The position numbers were made by a program, and so were the translations under genes. The notes beneath the pieces were generated by a model. It had not been told where the DNA came from and made no database searches. It worked only from the letters and a program-made list of their open reading frames with translations. Positions 21,176-31,792 of a DNA stretch of 64,000 nt are shown here, piece by piece. Numbering within the stretch: the stretch's first letter is position 1; the number at the start of each line of letters is the position of its first letter. Source of the DNA: Armigeres subalbatus (taxonomy: Eukaryota > Arthropoda > Insecta > Diptera > Culicidae). The stretch lies in NCBI RefSeq assembly GCF_024139115.2, contig NC_085139.1:137633121-137697120 (forward strand), read 5' to 3'.

Positions 21176-21420
21176 TTCTTATTATTATTCGCATTACATC
21201 TCCCACTGCTTAGAGTTTATTAAGCACTTCCACAGTTATTAACCGCAAGATTTCTAAGCCAAGTTACCATTTTTGCATTCGTATATCATGAGGCTACCAC
21301 GATGATAGTTTTATGCCCGGGGAAGTCGAGATAATTTCCAAACCGAAAATTGGCTACACCGCACCGGCACCGCTCAGCATGGTCTTACTTGATAGCCGCG
21401 CACCTTACCGCTAGGCAGTC
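21176..21420 (-). mobile_element. tRNA-derived SINE (Feilai-like)
   Basis: On the minus strand the head shows GCGGTAAGGTGCGCGGCTAT and CATGCTGAG, the body contains CCGGGCATAAAACTATCATC and GATATACGAATGC, and the 3' end carries TAATGCGAATAATAATAAG. It lacks part of the box B segment. tRNA-derived SINEs use an internal pol III promoter and move with LINE machinery. Confidence 0.72.
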
Positions 21421-22010
21421 TTCGAGGTGCAACATGTGTGAGATGTTCACGTAAGTTTTTGCACCCAATCAAACATTGCTTGCTATGTTCGAACTTGCAC
21501 ATAGCAATCTGAACACGAGCCTGAACTACGATACTCCCAGGCGCAATCTACAATGTTCAAACATCGGGTCTAAACTTTGGTTCAAACATGTGCGCTTGCA
21601 CACGAGAATGCACTACACTTTTGCCAATGGACGGGTTGCTAGGGAATCTATTGTTGATTCTTCACGTTTCCCAGCCTTGTTATTCATATCTCGAATAGGG
21701 CACTGCACGGAAACATCTCTTTTTCTTTCGTTCCTCATGAATTTTGACGTTTACTGGCCTTGTTGTTTTCTAATTTCTTTGCAGCGAGAAAGAGACAAAG
21801 CAACCTGTGCAGTGGCCTATAAGAGAAATTAGCAAAACTTCAATGATGGTATGATTGAAAAATTAAAACATGTTGTGCACATTTTTTGCACTTGCATAAC
21901 GAAGCGTTTATAGAAGTGAGGTCTTGATTCAGGCCTTTCATTCACGACGTCTTAGGTTCGAATCTGCTCTGAGCGGAGCTTTTTGCTCCATTTTCTGAAA
22001 GCAATTCTTC
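21421..22010. other. Unrecognised sequence with GTTCGAAC-type words
   Basis: No gene. Words like TGTTCGAACTTGCACA and GGTTCAAACATGTGCGC recur here and again at 24300-24600, sometimes inverted, which suggests remnants of one palindromic family. A GTTCGAATC box B-like word lies near 21955. Confidence 0.35.
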
Positions 22011-22013
22011 TTA

Positions 22014-22148
22014 GGGGCAAGCCAGAGTAGACGCGACGAGCGATGCGACGCGACTCACGTAAAAGAATAACAATAATTATCAACAGGCTGTCAAATTGCA
22101 CTGTCGCGTCGCGTCGCATCGCACGTCGCGTTTACTCTGGCTTGCCCC
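22014..22148. mobile_element. PIF/Harbinger-type MITE (135 bp)
   Basis: Both ends read GGGGCAAGCCAGAGTA and continue as inverted repeats of about 41 bp with two mismatches, rich in GCGACGCGAC. TTA flanks both sides (22011-22013 and 22149-22151), the 3-bp TWA duplication typical of PIF/Harbinger. There is no coding capacity. Confidence 0.85.
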
Positions 22149-22239
22149 TTAGGATCTCGGGATTCTGCAACCAAAAAACTGATTAGTTCATATTTTTAAA
22201 ATTTTGGGATAAGATTTATCTGACACGTTTGTATTTTTG

Positions 22240-22998
22240 CTCTACTTCAACGATGTACATTTAGTGTTGAGAACTCCAGACGATCTAAAAATAAATCTGG
22301 AAATCCTAGCTGTTATAAGGCTAGTAAGGTTAGTAAGGTTAGTAAGGCTTCTCAGACGCTGGGAATCAAAGAATTTCACCGATATTTGTTGCCTTAAATC
22401 ACTGTACTGCTCTCTGTGTCGGTCTACCCTGGAATATTGTTCGGATTTTTGGAGTCCCAACTGTAACAACGAATGAGAAAATCGAATCCGTACAGCGCCG
22501 CTTCCTTCGCTTTGCACTTCATCGGCTACCGTGGATGAATCCGTTTGAACTGCCTAGTTACGAAAGCCGCTGTCGTCTAATTCGATTGGAACCTCTACAC
22601 GTAAAAAGGAACACCGTTAGGGTAATGTTCGTTGCAGATTTATTGCAAAGTCGTGTGGATTGCACAGCCGCTTTGGGTCAAGTGAACATTAACGCGTCAA
22701 GTGAACATTAACGTTTACCATTCCGAAGTACGAATTATAGTATGCATGGTGCTATAACAGTATTCCAAAGAATTTTTTAATCAAGTGGCAGCTTTGTTTG
22801 ATTTCAACATTTCTCGACAAACTCTACAACGACGATTGTCCAGTTTTTCCCCTGAGCACGGAAGATAACTATTCATATATGATTATTCTCTATGTATTTT
22901 ATTATTTTTATGACAAGTGATCAGATTAGATTAGGATTAACATTATTTGGGTTTATATAGCCTGTTAATGTATTCATAAATAAAGAAAATAATTAAGG
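22240..22998 (+). pseudogene. LINE ORF2 C-terminus and 3' end (Jockey-like)
   Basis: The plus-strand frame 22237-22476 ends with CCLKSLYCSLCRSTLEYCSDFW, and the next frame continues with a RIESVQRRFLRFALHRLPW-type block to about 22720. The same block closes the LINE at 38.2-39.6 kb, so they are related. A GTTAGTAAG triple repeat (about 22320-22350) expands a short Val/Arg run. The 3' UTR ends in AATAAAGAAAATAATT near 22998. The element is strongly 5' truncated. Confidence 0.75.
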
Positions 22999-23520
22999 GG
23001 TTAATTTATTCTACTTACTTCGCAGTGGTACTTGACAAATTTACCGAGAATCTGAAGCGAAGTTCTGGATTGCATAGAGCTTCTTTATTCCAGCGACAGG
23101 GGTTTCGACCTTTTTGAAGAACCTTATGATCAACGAGGCTTTAATTCCAGTTTCGTAATTTTTCAGATTGTAATAATTGAAGATTTTAACTTTTATGAGA
23201 GCCATGTGGTTTATAAGACTTTTATGTTTAAGGATTTGTATGCTCATTTCTGACCTGGAGCTCCATTGTTTGTGAATTTTCTTTGTATTGTATAATGTCA
23301 TCTGCGTATTATTTATACATAGCAATATAAAATACATTATGAACAGGCCCCCTACTATCTTTTTAAATTTCTATTAATTGGAATTTTTGCTTAACAACCA
23401 GTTCTTCACCCTCCCCCACTAAAAGTGTGTCTTTGAACTTGTTGGAATCAACATCTATATTTTATTCACGATATGCAAACCCCATCGTATCTAACAAAAC
23501 AAAATGCATGCTTGCTTATG
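22999..23520. other. Unrecognised sequence
   Basis: AT-rich DNA; the frame at 23041-23337 has no family features. Confidence 0.35.
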
Positions 23521-23670
23521 GGGCCATACACATATTACGTAAGCACTTATGGGGGGAGGGGGAGGCCCTCCATATAAATAAAAAATCATTTGTATGAAAA
23601 AAATCTTACATGGGGGGAGGGGGTATCGAAAAACCCAGAAAAATTGCTTACGTAATAAGTGTACGATCCC
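23521..23670. mobile_element. MITE with ATTACGTAAGC inverted ends and G-rich core
   Basis: The left end GGGCCATACACATATTACG and the reverse complement of the right end (GGGATCGTACACTTATTACG) match over about 25 bp and continue AAGC. The core has two runs of GGGGGGAGGGGG. TATG borders both sides. Similar G-rich cores occur at 32.5, 35.2 and 42.7 kb. Confidence 0.7.
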
Positions 23671-24184
23671 TATGTAACGATGCTTTAAATAATCATTACA
23701 TTGGAGGCTGCCGCTTGTCTTACCGGGCAAATGGACATACACAGATAAAAATATGTTGTGATTTTAAATGTATTTTAATGCACATATTTGGAGCATGCAA
23801 ATAAACGTAACATTCAATTGATCGCACTATTTTTTTAAATCGAAATGAATGTAAACGGTACTTGCTTGTAAAATTCAATCAAATTTAATAGAATATCGTA
23901 TGTTAATTCGTTTGATGGGATAAGCTGCAATTTTACACGTCGTTGAATTTTAAAAATTATTTGCTGTGTAATATTCAGTTGCTATGAGCATTAAGAATAA
24001 TATCTGAAGATTTTATGCAAAAGGTTGAATAAAAAAAAGTTGTGATATTGAGATATCGGACCAAGCGCAAACTGTGGGTAGGCGATTAAGTATCTTATTC
24101 AGCTATTCCACCACCCGACAAGGGCTGAAAAGTGCTATTTATAAAACTGAAACCATTCATGTGCCATTTCTAAAAAATCCTGAG
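23671..24184. other. Unrecognised sequence
   Basis: No gene or clear repeat recognised. Confidence 0.35.
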
Positions 24185-24252
24185 AAAAGGATTCAAACAC
24201 TAGTGTCCTGAGTGAACGCCAAACGAGTTACCACTAGGCCATCACCTCTACT
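24185..24252 (-). mobile_element. tRNA-like SINE head
   Basis: The minus strand reads GATGGCCTAGTGGTAACTCG (box A-like) and, about 30 bases on, GTGTTTGAATCC (box B-like), with the spacing of a tRNA gene. Arms do not form a convincing acceptor stem, so I read it as a tRNA-derived SINE or pseudogene, not a working tRNA. Confidence 0.5.
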
Positions 24253-25245
24253 CAAGAAGAGAAACCATTTGACCAATATGTACAGATGAACAGCATGCTG
24301 TGTGTAAACTGATGTTTGAGCTTCCATGTTCAAACCCGTGTGTTTGAACTTGGGCGCACACTCGTGTTCAAACTGGGTGCGATTTTGCCCTCGTAGCACA
24401 AGGCGGCCAGATTTGGTTGCCACAACTCAAATGTAACCGCAATCAGTTGTATATATGTGGCGGAAACCTCTATGCCACATGTGTGCTGCCCGGGTGGTTC
24501 GGTTTATGATGGATTCGGTTTGGATCTAGTATGCATGTTTGAGTGCGAACTTGCACACGGCAAAACTGCACTTGTTTAAACGCGGTTCATGTTTTCGTGA
24601 AGACTGCCGCTAGGCCAAGGAGGCCCCCTCAGAATTAGGGGTCCCGCTATGCCTGGCAGAAGTGTCGAGGGGTTGAGGCTTCTCCGGTACCTCAAAAACA
24701 GGAGACGTGAAAGGGTATGTCTCGTAGCTGGGCTGCGAGTGGGTACCGAACCATTTCATCGGAGGCAGTTTGCCTTATCGCAGAGATGATTCCTATCTGC
24801 ATAACCCTAGCAGAGGATATCGAGTGCTACCCAAAGGGCTACAGTTGATTTTTACTGCGCGGATGGTAAAATCAAACGGGTTGACCATCTGCTCAAAATA
24901 CTCGGTGCATTTTTTTAAATTAACCCTCAATATAATAATTTTAACAGCAACATTTTTTTTGCTTGTACGTGCATTTGTTGTAGGATATCTTCAATTATGG
25001 GGCAGAGGGATATCTGATACGAATTTTGATTCATGAAATCTGCTAAACGAAAACGCTATGCCTGGCAGAACCCCGGTCATATGCAGTTGATGTAGAGATA
25101 TGGCTACAGTGAGCGCACACCCAAGCCATTTTTTGTTGATTGGCCGTAATCTGGAAAAGTGACGTAACCGCCATTTTACAACATGCATGTTTTCCATTTT
25201 CTGTTGAAGAGCGCGATGAGTAGTACTCGTTAAAACCATTTTTGG
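24253..25245. other. Unrecognised repeat-like sequence
   Basis: 24.28-24.60 kb repeats GTGTTCAAAC / GTTTGAAC words shared with 21.45-21.62 kb. 24.61-24.78 kb (CTATGCCTGGCAGAAGTGTC) resembles a SINE or LINE fragment, and the words GCTATGCCTGGCAGAA recur at about 25060. No coding sequence recognised. Confidence 0.35.
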
Positions 25246-25246
25246 A

Positions 25247-25316
25247 AAATGTAATATAATATAATATAATATAATATAATATAATATAATATAATATAAT
25301 ATAATATAATATAATA
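25247..25316. repeat. (TATAA)n microsatellite
   Basis: About fourteen perfect pentanucleotide TATAA units. Confidence 0.95.
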
Positions 25317-28214
25317 TACCTTATAACCGCCTATGCAGCCCTCGAGTGCCGTTGTATGAAACCCTCCGCGTCACGTCAGTGGTATAATGGAGTGCAACAC
25401 CCCCTCGTCAGTACAAGCCGCCGGGTGAAGTGGTACTTTACTACTTGCATACTCTCAATTTCTCCGCAAGCGAATCTGCAGCGACGGGTGAGATTTTCGC
25501 TGGGTTTTTAGTTTATTACCAAGTTTCCAAGAGGATTCAAATTTTCCGCACGTTTGCCTGCCACAGAAACACGGCAAATTGCTGGAAACTGCAGTAAACT
25601 GAATTCGCACAATTGTGTAATACTAGGCTTGATCTTATCGCGGTCAGTTTTGCCTTTATTATTCACGGCAGGGTTTTGATATTCTTCAGCAGCTGTTTGT
25701 TAGTCAGATAATCAAATAGGTATATATACGATTGTGAACAGCTGATGTCATATCACATTGAACAGTTCAATTAAGTATAAAACAAAAAGGTATTTTGCAA
25801 AATTTTTATCCCAGAGCTCTTAAGATAATTCACGTAATTATCTGATGTGGGTATATAGCTTAAAAATAAATAAATAGGGTAATTGTAGGTTCGGTTCTAT
25901 CGTTGTTATTTCATTAAAGCACCCAAATTTGTGTTATGATGAACTTTATGCAGCTCAATTAATTATTATAGTAGTCATTATAAAACTTATTGCTTAGATA
26001 TAGAAAAAATAGAGATTCATCACTCAAATGCGAATTGTCGAGCTAAGTATATTTTTTGCAATTCCGCATCATATGATTGGCTTCATAATTTGTCGAGATG
26101 TTTAATGCGGCTCGACAACAAGAAACCTTATTGTTTTCTGTACCAACTTGATTTTAGGCAAGAATGATCATGTGAAGCAAATCAGTCTGGAAAAAGTTGA
26201 TCCTGATTTATCAAACACAAGTTTATTTCCATTATTGCGAAAATATGATATAACTCGATGCAAAACTCGATTTTCTCAGCGTTCGTAGTATTTGTCCAAC
26301 TCGACAAGGCTCATTTTATAAATATGCAACCCATATGGTGGAAAAATCATCTTTTTGCCACTATAGTAACTCAAATTATAGGATTCTCGTAGACTAAATT
26401 TCAAGGTACAAAAACACGCATCAAGTTGTTCACTGAAGACATAATCAAGTAATCATTTACAGCCCAAACTAGCCAAATATGCATGTTAGGATTTTACTAA
26501 CTCCTAACAAGGATTAAAAGTCACCTAAACGGCATTTCACTTCCCGCCTCGGAGAAAATGTCGCTCACTAGTCGGTACTCAAACACTCGGGAAGGAAACG
26601 GCAATAAAACTTCTATATTGCTTTTTAACAATCTTGTTGACTTCACAGCAAGAGGCAATTTTTCAGTTGAAATCCAGCATAAAACAAAACTACATCCGTT
26701 TACCAGCTCGTATTGAAGTAGTTATTTATTTGTTTTTATTTTCTCCACTCTGCTGTGATGTGCCGGAGAGGCACCTACATATAGCAAAGCACGATGCAAT
26801 ACATAGTCATAAAGAGCTTTGTCTTTATTGTCCATCTCGTGATTCAGTTTTTGCTGTCAACATACGTACATTACTCTTCGCTTCTTCGCATTCTGAGTTG
26901 GGTTGGAACTGCACTGCAAGCAGTATTACTGCTGAGTTGCAATATTATGCAAATAATAGAGAAAGAATTTTCTGCAAAGCTCCAAGGCCAACGTGGGTAG
27001 AAATATATTTATGTAGCCATACACGATTATTATAAAGTTAATGGCTCTGATGCAAAAGTTTCCATTTTATTTACTAGTTTATCAAGTCATTTTAGTAATC
27101 AGTGATCAGTAATAAAATTTCCAATTCATATACTGCTGTTTAACATCTATGATTATGGTGACTAAACCATGATTCTCTTAAATGAAAAAAAAATTATTTG
27201 GAATTATCAATACTGAATAAATTAGCCACATGAGGTGAAAAAATGAAAAAGTGAAAAAACATTTTGTTAACTGGGATTAATGTTTCCTCTGCAACCAACT
27301 GAAATTCCAAATTTTTCAAAAAAGATCTTAAATGGGAAGGAAATAATGATTTCAATTTAATGAATCAAAGTATGTTGCCTATTGACTAAACCAATTCCAT
27401 ATTTGCATAATATGGTATTTAGCATAAATCATATGACTATCTTCTTTGCACCCTTCATATCTCTTTTCTCAGGCTGGAACATTTAAAAAATCGAACCATC
27501 ATATTACCTCACAGCCAGAAGACTCAGTATCGCATAAATTTTCATTACCTCACCGGGGGCGCAATATTTAACATGACGTTTAATCATTCATTACCTACCA
27601 TTTGCTGTTCCGGAATGAAACTACATAACACCATGTACAGGGGCACGGTTGAAGAAAAAACTGCATATTCAAATTTCCATTGCAGGGCACTTATTATCGT
27701 TAAAACTGCTTGCATTGAGTCCGGTCGCAAGTAAAACGTGTGCACAAGGCCACAAGCCCACCGGACGGGGCGAAAAAGGATCTTCCCGTGAAAGTGACAA
27801 GCCAAAAACTAAAGCTTTCTGCCAGAACTTGTGTATCGGAGAATAGACAACAATGAGACACCGGAAGGATATATAGCGATGTAATAATTCATAATGTCAA
27901 AAATCAGGTAGATCAAGTAACACCTTATTAACATTCAGTACAAATATTAGCAATCATTTAATTTGAGAACGCATAATGACATCGCATTAACCTGTGAGGC
28001 CAACCGGGCCACATCTGCGTTATACAAATATAGAAACGCAGCACTTTTTTGTTGTACAAAAAAATGTACTGCCGCACGCTATGTTTAAAGGCAACTATTA
28101 TGCAAAGTGAATGCACCTCGGATGTTAAGCCGTTAGGTCATAGTTTTTGACCTCTAGTTTAAGGATCTGTGTCGATTGAAATATTCCATCGGTGAAAATT
28201 TGACTTTTTTACCA
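25317..28214. other. Low-repeat stretch without recognised gene (2.9 kb)
   Basis: The longest part of the window with no transposon hallmark I can name. The GC-richer start (25320-25500) has TCAGT initiator-like words and a donor-like GACGG/GTGAGAT at about 25488, so an untranslated host exon is conceivable. Frames at 26634-27035 and 27584-27846 show no family features or coding bias I can defend. Confidence 0.35.
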
Positions 28215-28382
28215 TTTAAGGGGATATTTTTAACCTAAAAATCTATTCTGATTTTTTAAATTTTTTTGAAGCAAGTTATATCAAATCCAGGCACCACATT
28301 TTTTTCCTTACGCTTCAAGGAAAATTTTCATATAAAAAAAATTCATATGAAGAAAGTAGCAGAAGTTATACTAAAAATACTG
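28215..28382 (+). repeat. Left arm of a 3-kb-spaced inverted repeat
   Basis: TTTTTAACCTAAAAA, AAGTTATAT, AAAATCCA-type and TTTTCATATAAAAA blocks here recur in the same order, inverted, at 31020-31190. Divergence is high, but block order and spacing agree over about 165 bp. Read as the arm of an interrupted palindromic element. Confidence 0.65.
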
Positions 28383-28599
28383 TTGACACCGAACATATCT
28401 TTCATTTTTCGATAGCGAATTCTTGTGTAACTGCATAACTCACACGAGTCTATTGAAAAAAAAACAGCAACCCTGCACCACTTGTTACCATAGAAACAGA
28501 ATTTAACGCTGGACAGGTCAAGGAAGAAGCTCGATTATATTTCAATTGCGTTCATAATCATCTTCTGGAAGGAGGAGACTATGACATAATTTTAGGGCT

Positions 28600-28768
28600 T
28601 TGGGACAGAATGTCGAAAGACAAAAGGTCGAAGGACAAAAGGTCGAAAGGACAAAAGGTCGACGGGACAAAAGGTCGAGGGGACAAAACGTCGACGGGAC
28701 AAAAGGTCGAAGGAACATAAGGTCGAAGGGACAAGAAGTCGAATAGACAAAAGGTCGAATGGACAAAA
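28600..28768 (+). repeat. Minisatellite arm GGGACAAAAGGTCGAA
   Basis: About ten units of 15-17 bp on the consensus RGGACAAAAGGTCGAA. Same unit inverted at 29886-30061 and again direct at 45462-45715. Confidence 0.9.
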
Positions 28769-29034
28769 TTTAAAAATCTATAATTCTGTATACATGGAAA
28801 ATTCTAAATACACGACAAGTTTGAAAACATGTTTCTGGAAAAAATCTAGCTTATTACATTTCCCAGAGATAGCTCCTTCTTTATTTCATGGGCAATTCTT
28901 AAACCAATTTACAGTGAATATTCAGCAGCCATGCCGAGCAGAACGTAATGATTTTGAATAATTCTCGGAACGAGAACTGAAAAAAATAAATAATTGTTGA
29001 ATCGTGCTCTTGTAACACGTGTCGCTTCGAGTGC

Positions 29035-29597
29035 ATGTTGTGCAGAAGGTAGCTAAAGCCGGAAGGGTACGATGGGCAGGGCATGTTGCAAGAATTCCGG
29101 ACAACTACCCTGCAAAGATGGTGTTCGCTTCCGATCCGGCAGGTACGAGACGGCGTGGAGCACAGCGAGCGAGGTGGGCAGACCAAGTGTAAAACGACTT
29201 GGCAAACGTGGGGCGCATTCGAGGATGGAGAGATGCGGCCTCGAACCGTGAGTTAACGTCGTTTCCGACCAGACTTTGTGGAATTCCATCGACGTTCCCA
29301 TCGGTGTCAGCATTTTGGAGTTGGCAACATTGAGGCGCATCAGCAGAACCAGGCGAACGATATCGAGGACGATCATCGAACCTGTACCTACCGAGGCAGT
29401 GCAGACTCAGCATACTTGTAATGTAGTTAAGTTGAGGATAATAAATCAGTTGGTTGTGAACAGTGAAGGTAGTTAGACGTTTAAGATTTTTTTGAAAAGA
29501 ACTCCGTGTTCTCGAATTATTAACTCGTGTATTGTGGCGTCAAATTGTTGATTCAGTGGTTTCTGTTTAGATGTAAACTAAATAAATGAATGAATGT
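29035..29597 (+). pseudogene. RTE-like LINE C-terminal fragment, split
   Basis: 29040-29250 encodes the RVRWAGHVARM-type C-terminal block of copies A and B, and 29530-29597 completes the last codons and the AAATAAATGAATGAATG tail. The join is interrupted by a solo LTR at 29251-29525. A premature stop lies near 29190. Confidence 0.88.
29251..29525. mobile_element. Solo LTR of a Ty3/gypsy-type element (275 bp)
   Basis: The insert begins AGTTAACGTC and ends ATTATTAACT, i.e. AGTTAA...TTAACT (outer AGTTAA exact), and is flanked on both sides by CGTG (29247-29250, 29526-29529). AGTTAA/TTAACT ends with a 4-bp pyrimidine-purine duplication are the signature of the Drosophila gypsy (mdg4) group. A polyadenylation signal AATAAA is at 29440-29445. 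No internal coding region remains, as expected after LTR-LTR recombination. Confidence 0.85.
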
Positions 29598-29885
29598 GCT
29601 TATGCATATTGCATATTGGTGGTAGAGTTTTGTGTAGAAATTAGAGGTTGTGGGTTCAAGTCAAGATTGGGTCATCGTTCTCACGAACAGTCTGTAGGTC
29701 GGCTATCTGAATCGCTCAAAAAGTTATCTTATATTACATTTTCCTTGTGCTGAATTTGATGAAAACATGGGCCAACCTGACCCTTATTTTGCGAAGTGTC
29801 ACCCCCGATGACGGTACTTACATCATACTTTTCCTTTGTATTGTTCTCAATACTATGGCTTTTCAATTTCAATCAATTTTGTAAT

Positions 29886-30061
29886 TTCGACCTTTTGTCC
29901 CTTCGACCTTTTGTCCTTTCGACATTTTGTCCTTTCGACATTTTGTCCTTTCGACATTTTGTCCCGTCGACCTTTTGTCTATTCGACCTTTTGTCCCGTC
30001 GACCTTTTGTTCCTTCGACCTTTTGTCCATTCGACCTTTTGTCCTTCGACCTTTTGTCATA
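29886..30061 (-). repeat. Minisatellite arm, inverted copy
   Basis: About eleven units of TTCGACCTTTTGTCCC and variants (CATTTTGTCCTTTCGA), the reverse complement of the left arm. Phe/Pro-rich frames read through it are not genes. Confidence 0.9.
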
Positions 30062-30296
30062 GATTCTAATTTTAGACAAAACCCCTCCTCCAGCGCTAAA
30101 TTTGCTGGTGGGATTGCTCTACCAAATTTTCAGCCCTGTAGCAAAAAAACATCCAGACAAATCTGAAGTCTGGACATCAGAGGTCAACGCAACTCATCAC
30201 GCTCAACTTGATTTCACTGGGCGTTACTGCCGAAGTCTTTTAATTAAACGGGTGTTTTGAAAGGAAAAAAAATAATGCAACGGTTATTACAAGGTA

Positions 30297-30645
30297 TTGA
30301 AGAGCCTACCACAGGTAGTTGATTGCTGTTTTAGTGTAACATTGTTGGACTTCTATTCAGACGCCATACGAGCTTTTTGTGACAGATCAACAGCAGCCGG
30401 GCTACCAATCATCGAAAAATTTCTTATTTTGAAATTCCATGTTCTTGAATTGAGCGCATTACAGGGAGGCCTTACAAAGTATACGGAGCAAACCACGGAA
30501 GCCATCCACAGAAATTTCTATACTATTTAGCAAAACTACAAAATGCAGATAACCACGAACAGTATGCAAGTAACTGTTATCCACGGCGGTAGCATATAAC
30601 AGTTGTCACATAATGCAGACGTAGATCAAGTTTGAAATACAGAAC
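30297..30645 (+). pseudogene. Degenerate fragment of an uncharacterised transposon ORF
   Basis: The frame contains LKFHVLELSALQGGLTKYTEQTTEAIHRNF, continues past a TAG with QNYKMQ, and in another frame ends AVAYNSCHI (about 30587-30613). This order resembles the tail of a poorly characterised protein repeated in arthropod and cnidarian genomes (pattern K.H.LE...LG.Y.EQ..E..H..F...W..YK). That link is from memory. Stops and a frameshift show it is dead. Confidence 0.4.
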
Positions 30646-30736
30646 ATAAATACTACTTTGAACTAGTTCGTAGTTACAATTTTTTGTTGATTTGAAATAA
30701 TAAAGAGTGATATTATGTTCTTAAATTTAATAATAC

Positions 30737-30985
30737 TTCTTCTTATTGGCATTACATCAACTACTCTGACATATGCCGCCTCGGAGCTTAGTACTTCAAT
30801 AGTTATTAACTGCGAAGTATCTAGTCCAAGTTACCATTTTCGCATTCGTATATCATGAAGCTACGATGATACTTTATGCCCAGGGATGGCGAGAATATTT
30901 CCTAGACAAGACCGGGAATCAAACCCTGCCACTTTTAGCATGGTCTTGCAGTGTAGCAGTGCATCTTAAGGAAGGCTCCAGATCT
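30737..30985 (-). mobile_element. tRNA-derived SINE (Feilai-like)
   Basis: Fullest copy of this family here. The minus strand carries CATGCTAAAAGTGGCAGGGT then TTGATTCCCGGTC (box B), GGGCATAAAGTATCATCG, GATATACGAATGCG, GTTAATAACTATTGAAG, and a TAATGCCAATAAGAAGAAG tail. Confidence 0.78.
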
Positions 30986-31019
30986 ATTCATAATAAACCG
31001 TAAGAACATTTGAGGCTGG

Positions 31020-31190
31020 CAGTAATTTTAATATAACTTCTAGTATTTTCATCATATGAAAAATGTTTTTATATGAAAATGTTTCCTAAAGCATCAGGAA
31101 AAAAAAAGAAGTGGTTGGATTTTATATAACTTGTTTCAATTTTTTTTTAAAGATCAGGAAAGGTTTTTAGGTTAAAAATATTATTATTAG
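31020..31190 (-). repeat. Right arm of the 3-kb-spaced inverted repeat
   Basis: Reverse complement matches 28215-28382 in block order (CTAGAAGTTATAT, TTTTCATATAAAAA, TTTTTAACCTAAAAA). Encloses Foldback-like element 1, the transposon-ORF fragment and a SINE. Confidence 0.65.
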
Positions 31191-31740
31191 AATCAAGAAA
31201 TCATCACCACCAACGAGAATAATCTGAGTTAGCTGCTCACCCAGAGAATATAATGGATCACCGAATAAACCCAGAAGAACATAGAGAAGCAGAAGCCAAA
31301 ACCCAGATAGAGCGATTGAATATCAGAGGAGGAAGAATTGTAGCTCATTGACGAAACTTGGCTCTAGATAAGGAAGTGAAGCACTCGTCTTACCGGGACA
31401 TGACGCCGCAACATCCTGTAAAAGCCAGCCGGTCTACCACCATCAAAGGGGCGACGAATCAATCGCGTCATTTCCTCATTGCAAAAGGTCCAAAAGGCCA
31501 TGCAAAGCAAATCCACCGAATACCACTTAAGATGCTCAAAGCTAAGCCTGTGAATTCTACCCAACTATTACTTCGTCAATTTCGCAAAATCTTGAACACC
31601 GCAACTTTTCCGGTCGACTGGGTACACCCAACCCTCTTTTCACGTCAGTTATTGGGGGGACGTAAACCGAATGTGACGTAAAAAGAATTTTCTCTAAAAT
31701 GTCTAGTATTTCACTAGATCGTTGAATACTTTCAAATACA
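31191..31740. other. Unrecognised sequence
   Basis: A 107-residue plus frame (31358-31681) is rich in basic and Gln residues but has no known motif. No repeat boundary is seen until the satellite begins near 31741. Confidence 0.35.
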
Positions 31741-31792
31741 TTCACTTGCGTCTTACATAAGGTATTGTGAGATCTCTCCAAATCCAGGCATA
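31741..31792 (+). repeat. 152-bp satellite, left remnant
   Basis: TTCACTTGCGTCTTACATAA and GAGATCTCTCCAAAT ... AGGCATA match the satellite unit seen from 35.9 kb on. The remnant ends at the TA where the palindromic element inserted; the unit resumes at 35886. Confidence 0.65.

Larger units (their letters stand above)
28596..30066. mobile_element. Foldback-like element 1 (1,471 bp, 9-bp target duplication)
   Basis: Inverted arrays of a ~16-bp minisatellite (28600-28768 and 29886-30061) enclose 1.1 kb. Exact TAATTTTAG lies on both outer sides (28587-28595, 30067-30075). The 22-base ends align: GGCTTTGGGACA then GTCGAA at left, and on the other strand GAATCTATGACA then GTCGAA at right. Drosophila Foldback elements also have tandem-repeat arms and 9-bp duplications. 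The core carries a LINE fragment, not a transposase. Confidence 0.8.

Noticed and set aside
26634..27035. 133-codon gene in the low-repeat region
   Set aside because: No recognised motif, overlapping frames of similar length, AT-rich composition; length is within chance.
28600..28768. CRISPR-like array from regular short repeats
   Set aside because: Units are contiguous with no unique spacers, the genome is eukaryotic, and the inverted partner array points to a Foldback-type arm.
29796..30069. Phe/Pro-rich proteins (FCPFDLLS repeats), also at 45.4-45.8 kb
   Set aside because: They are readings through the 16-bp minisatellite and occur in several frames and both strands.
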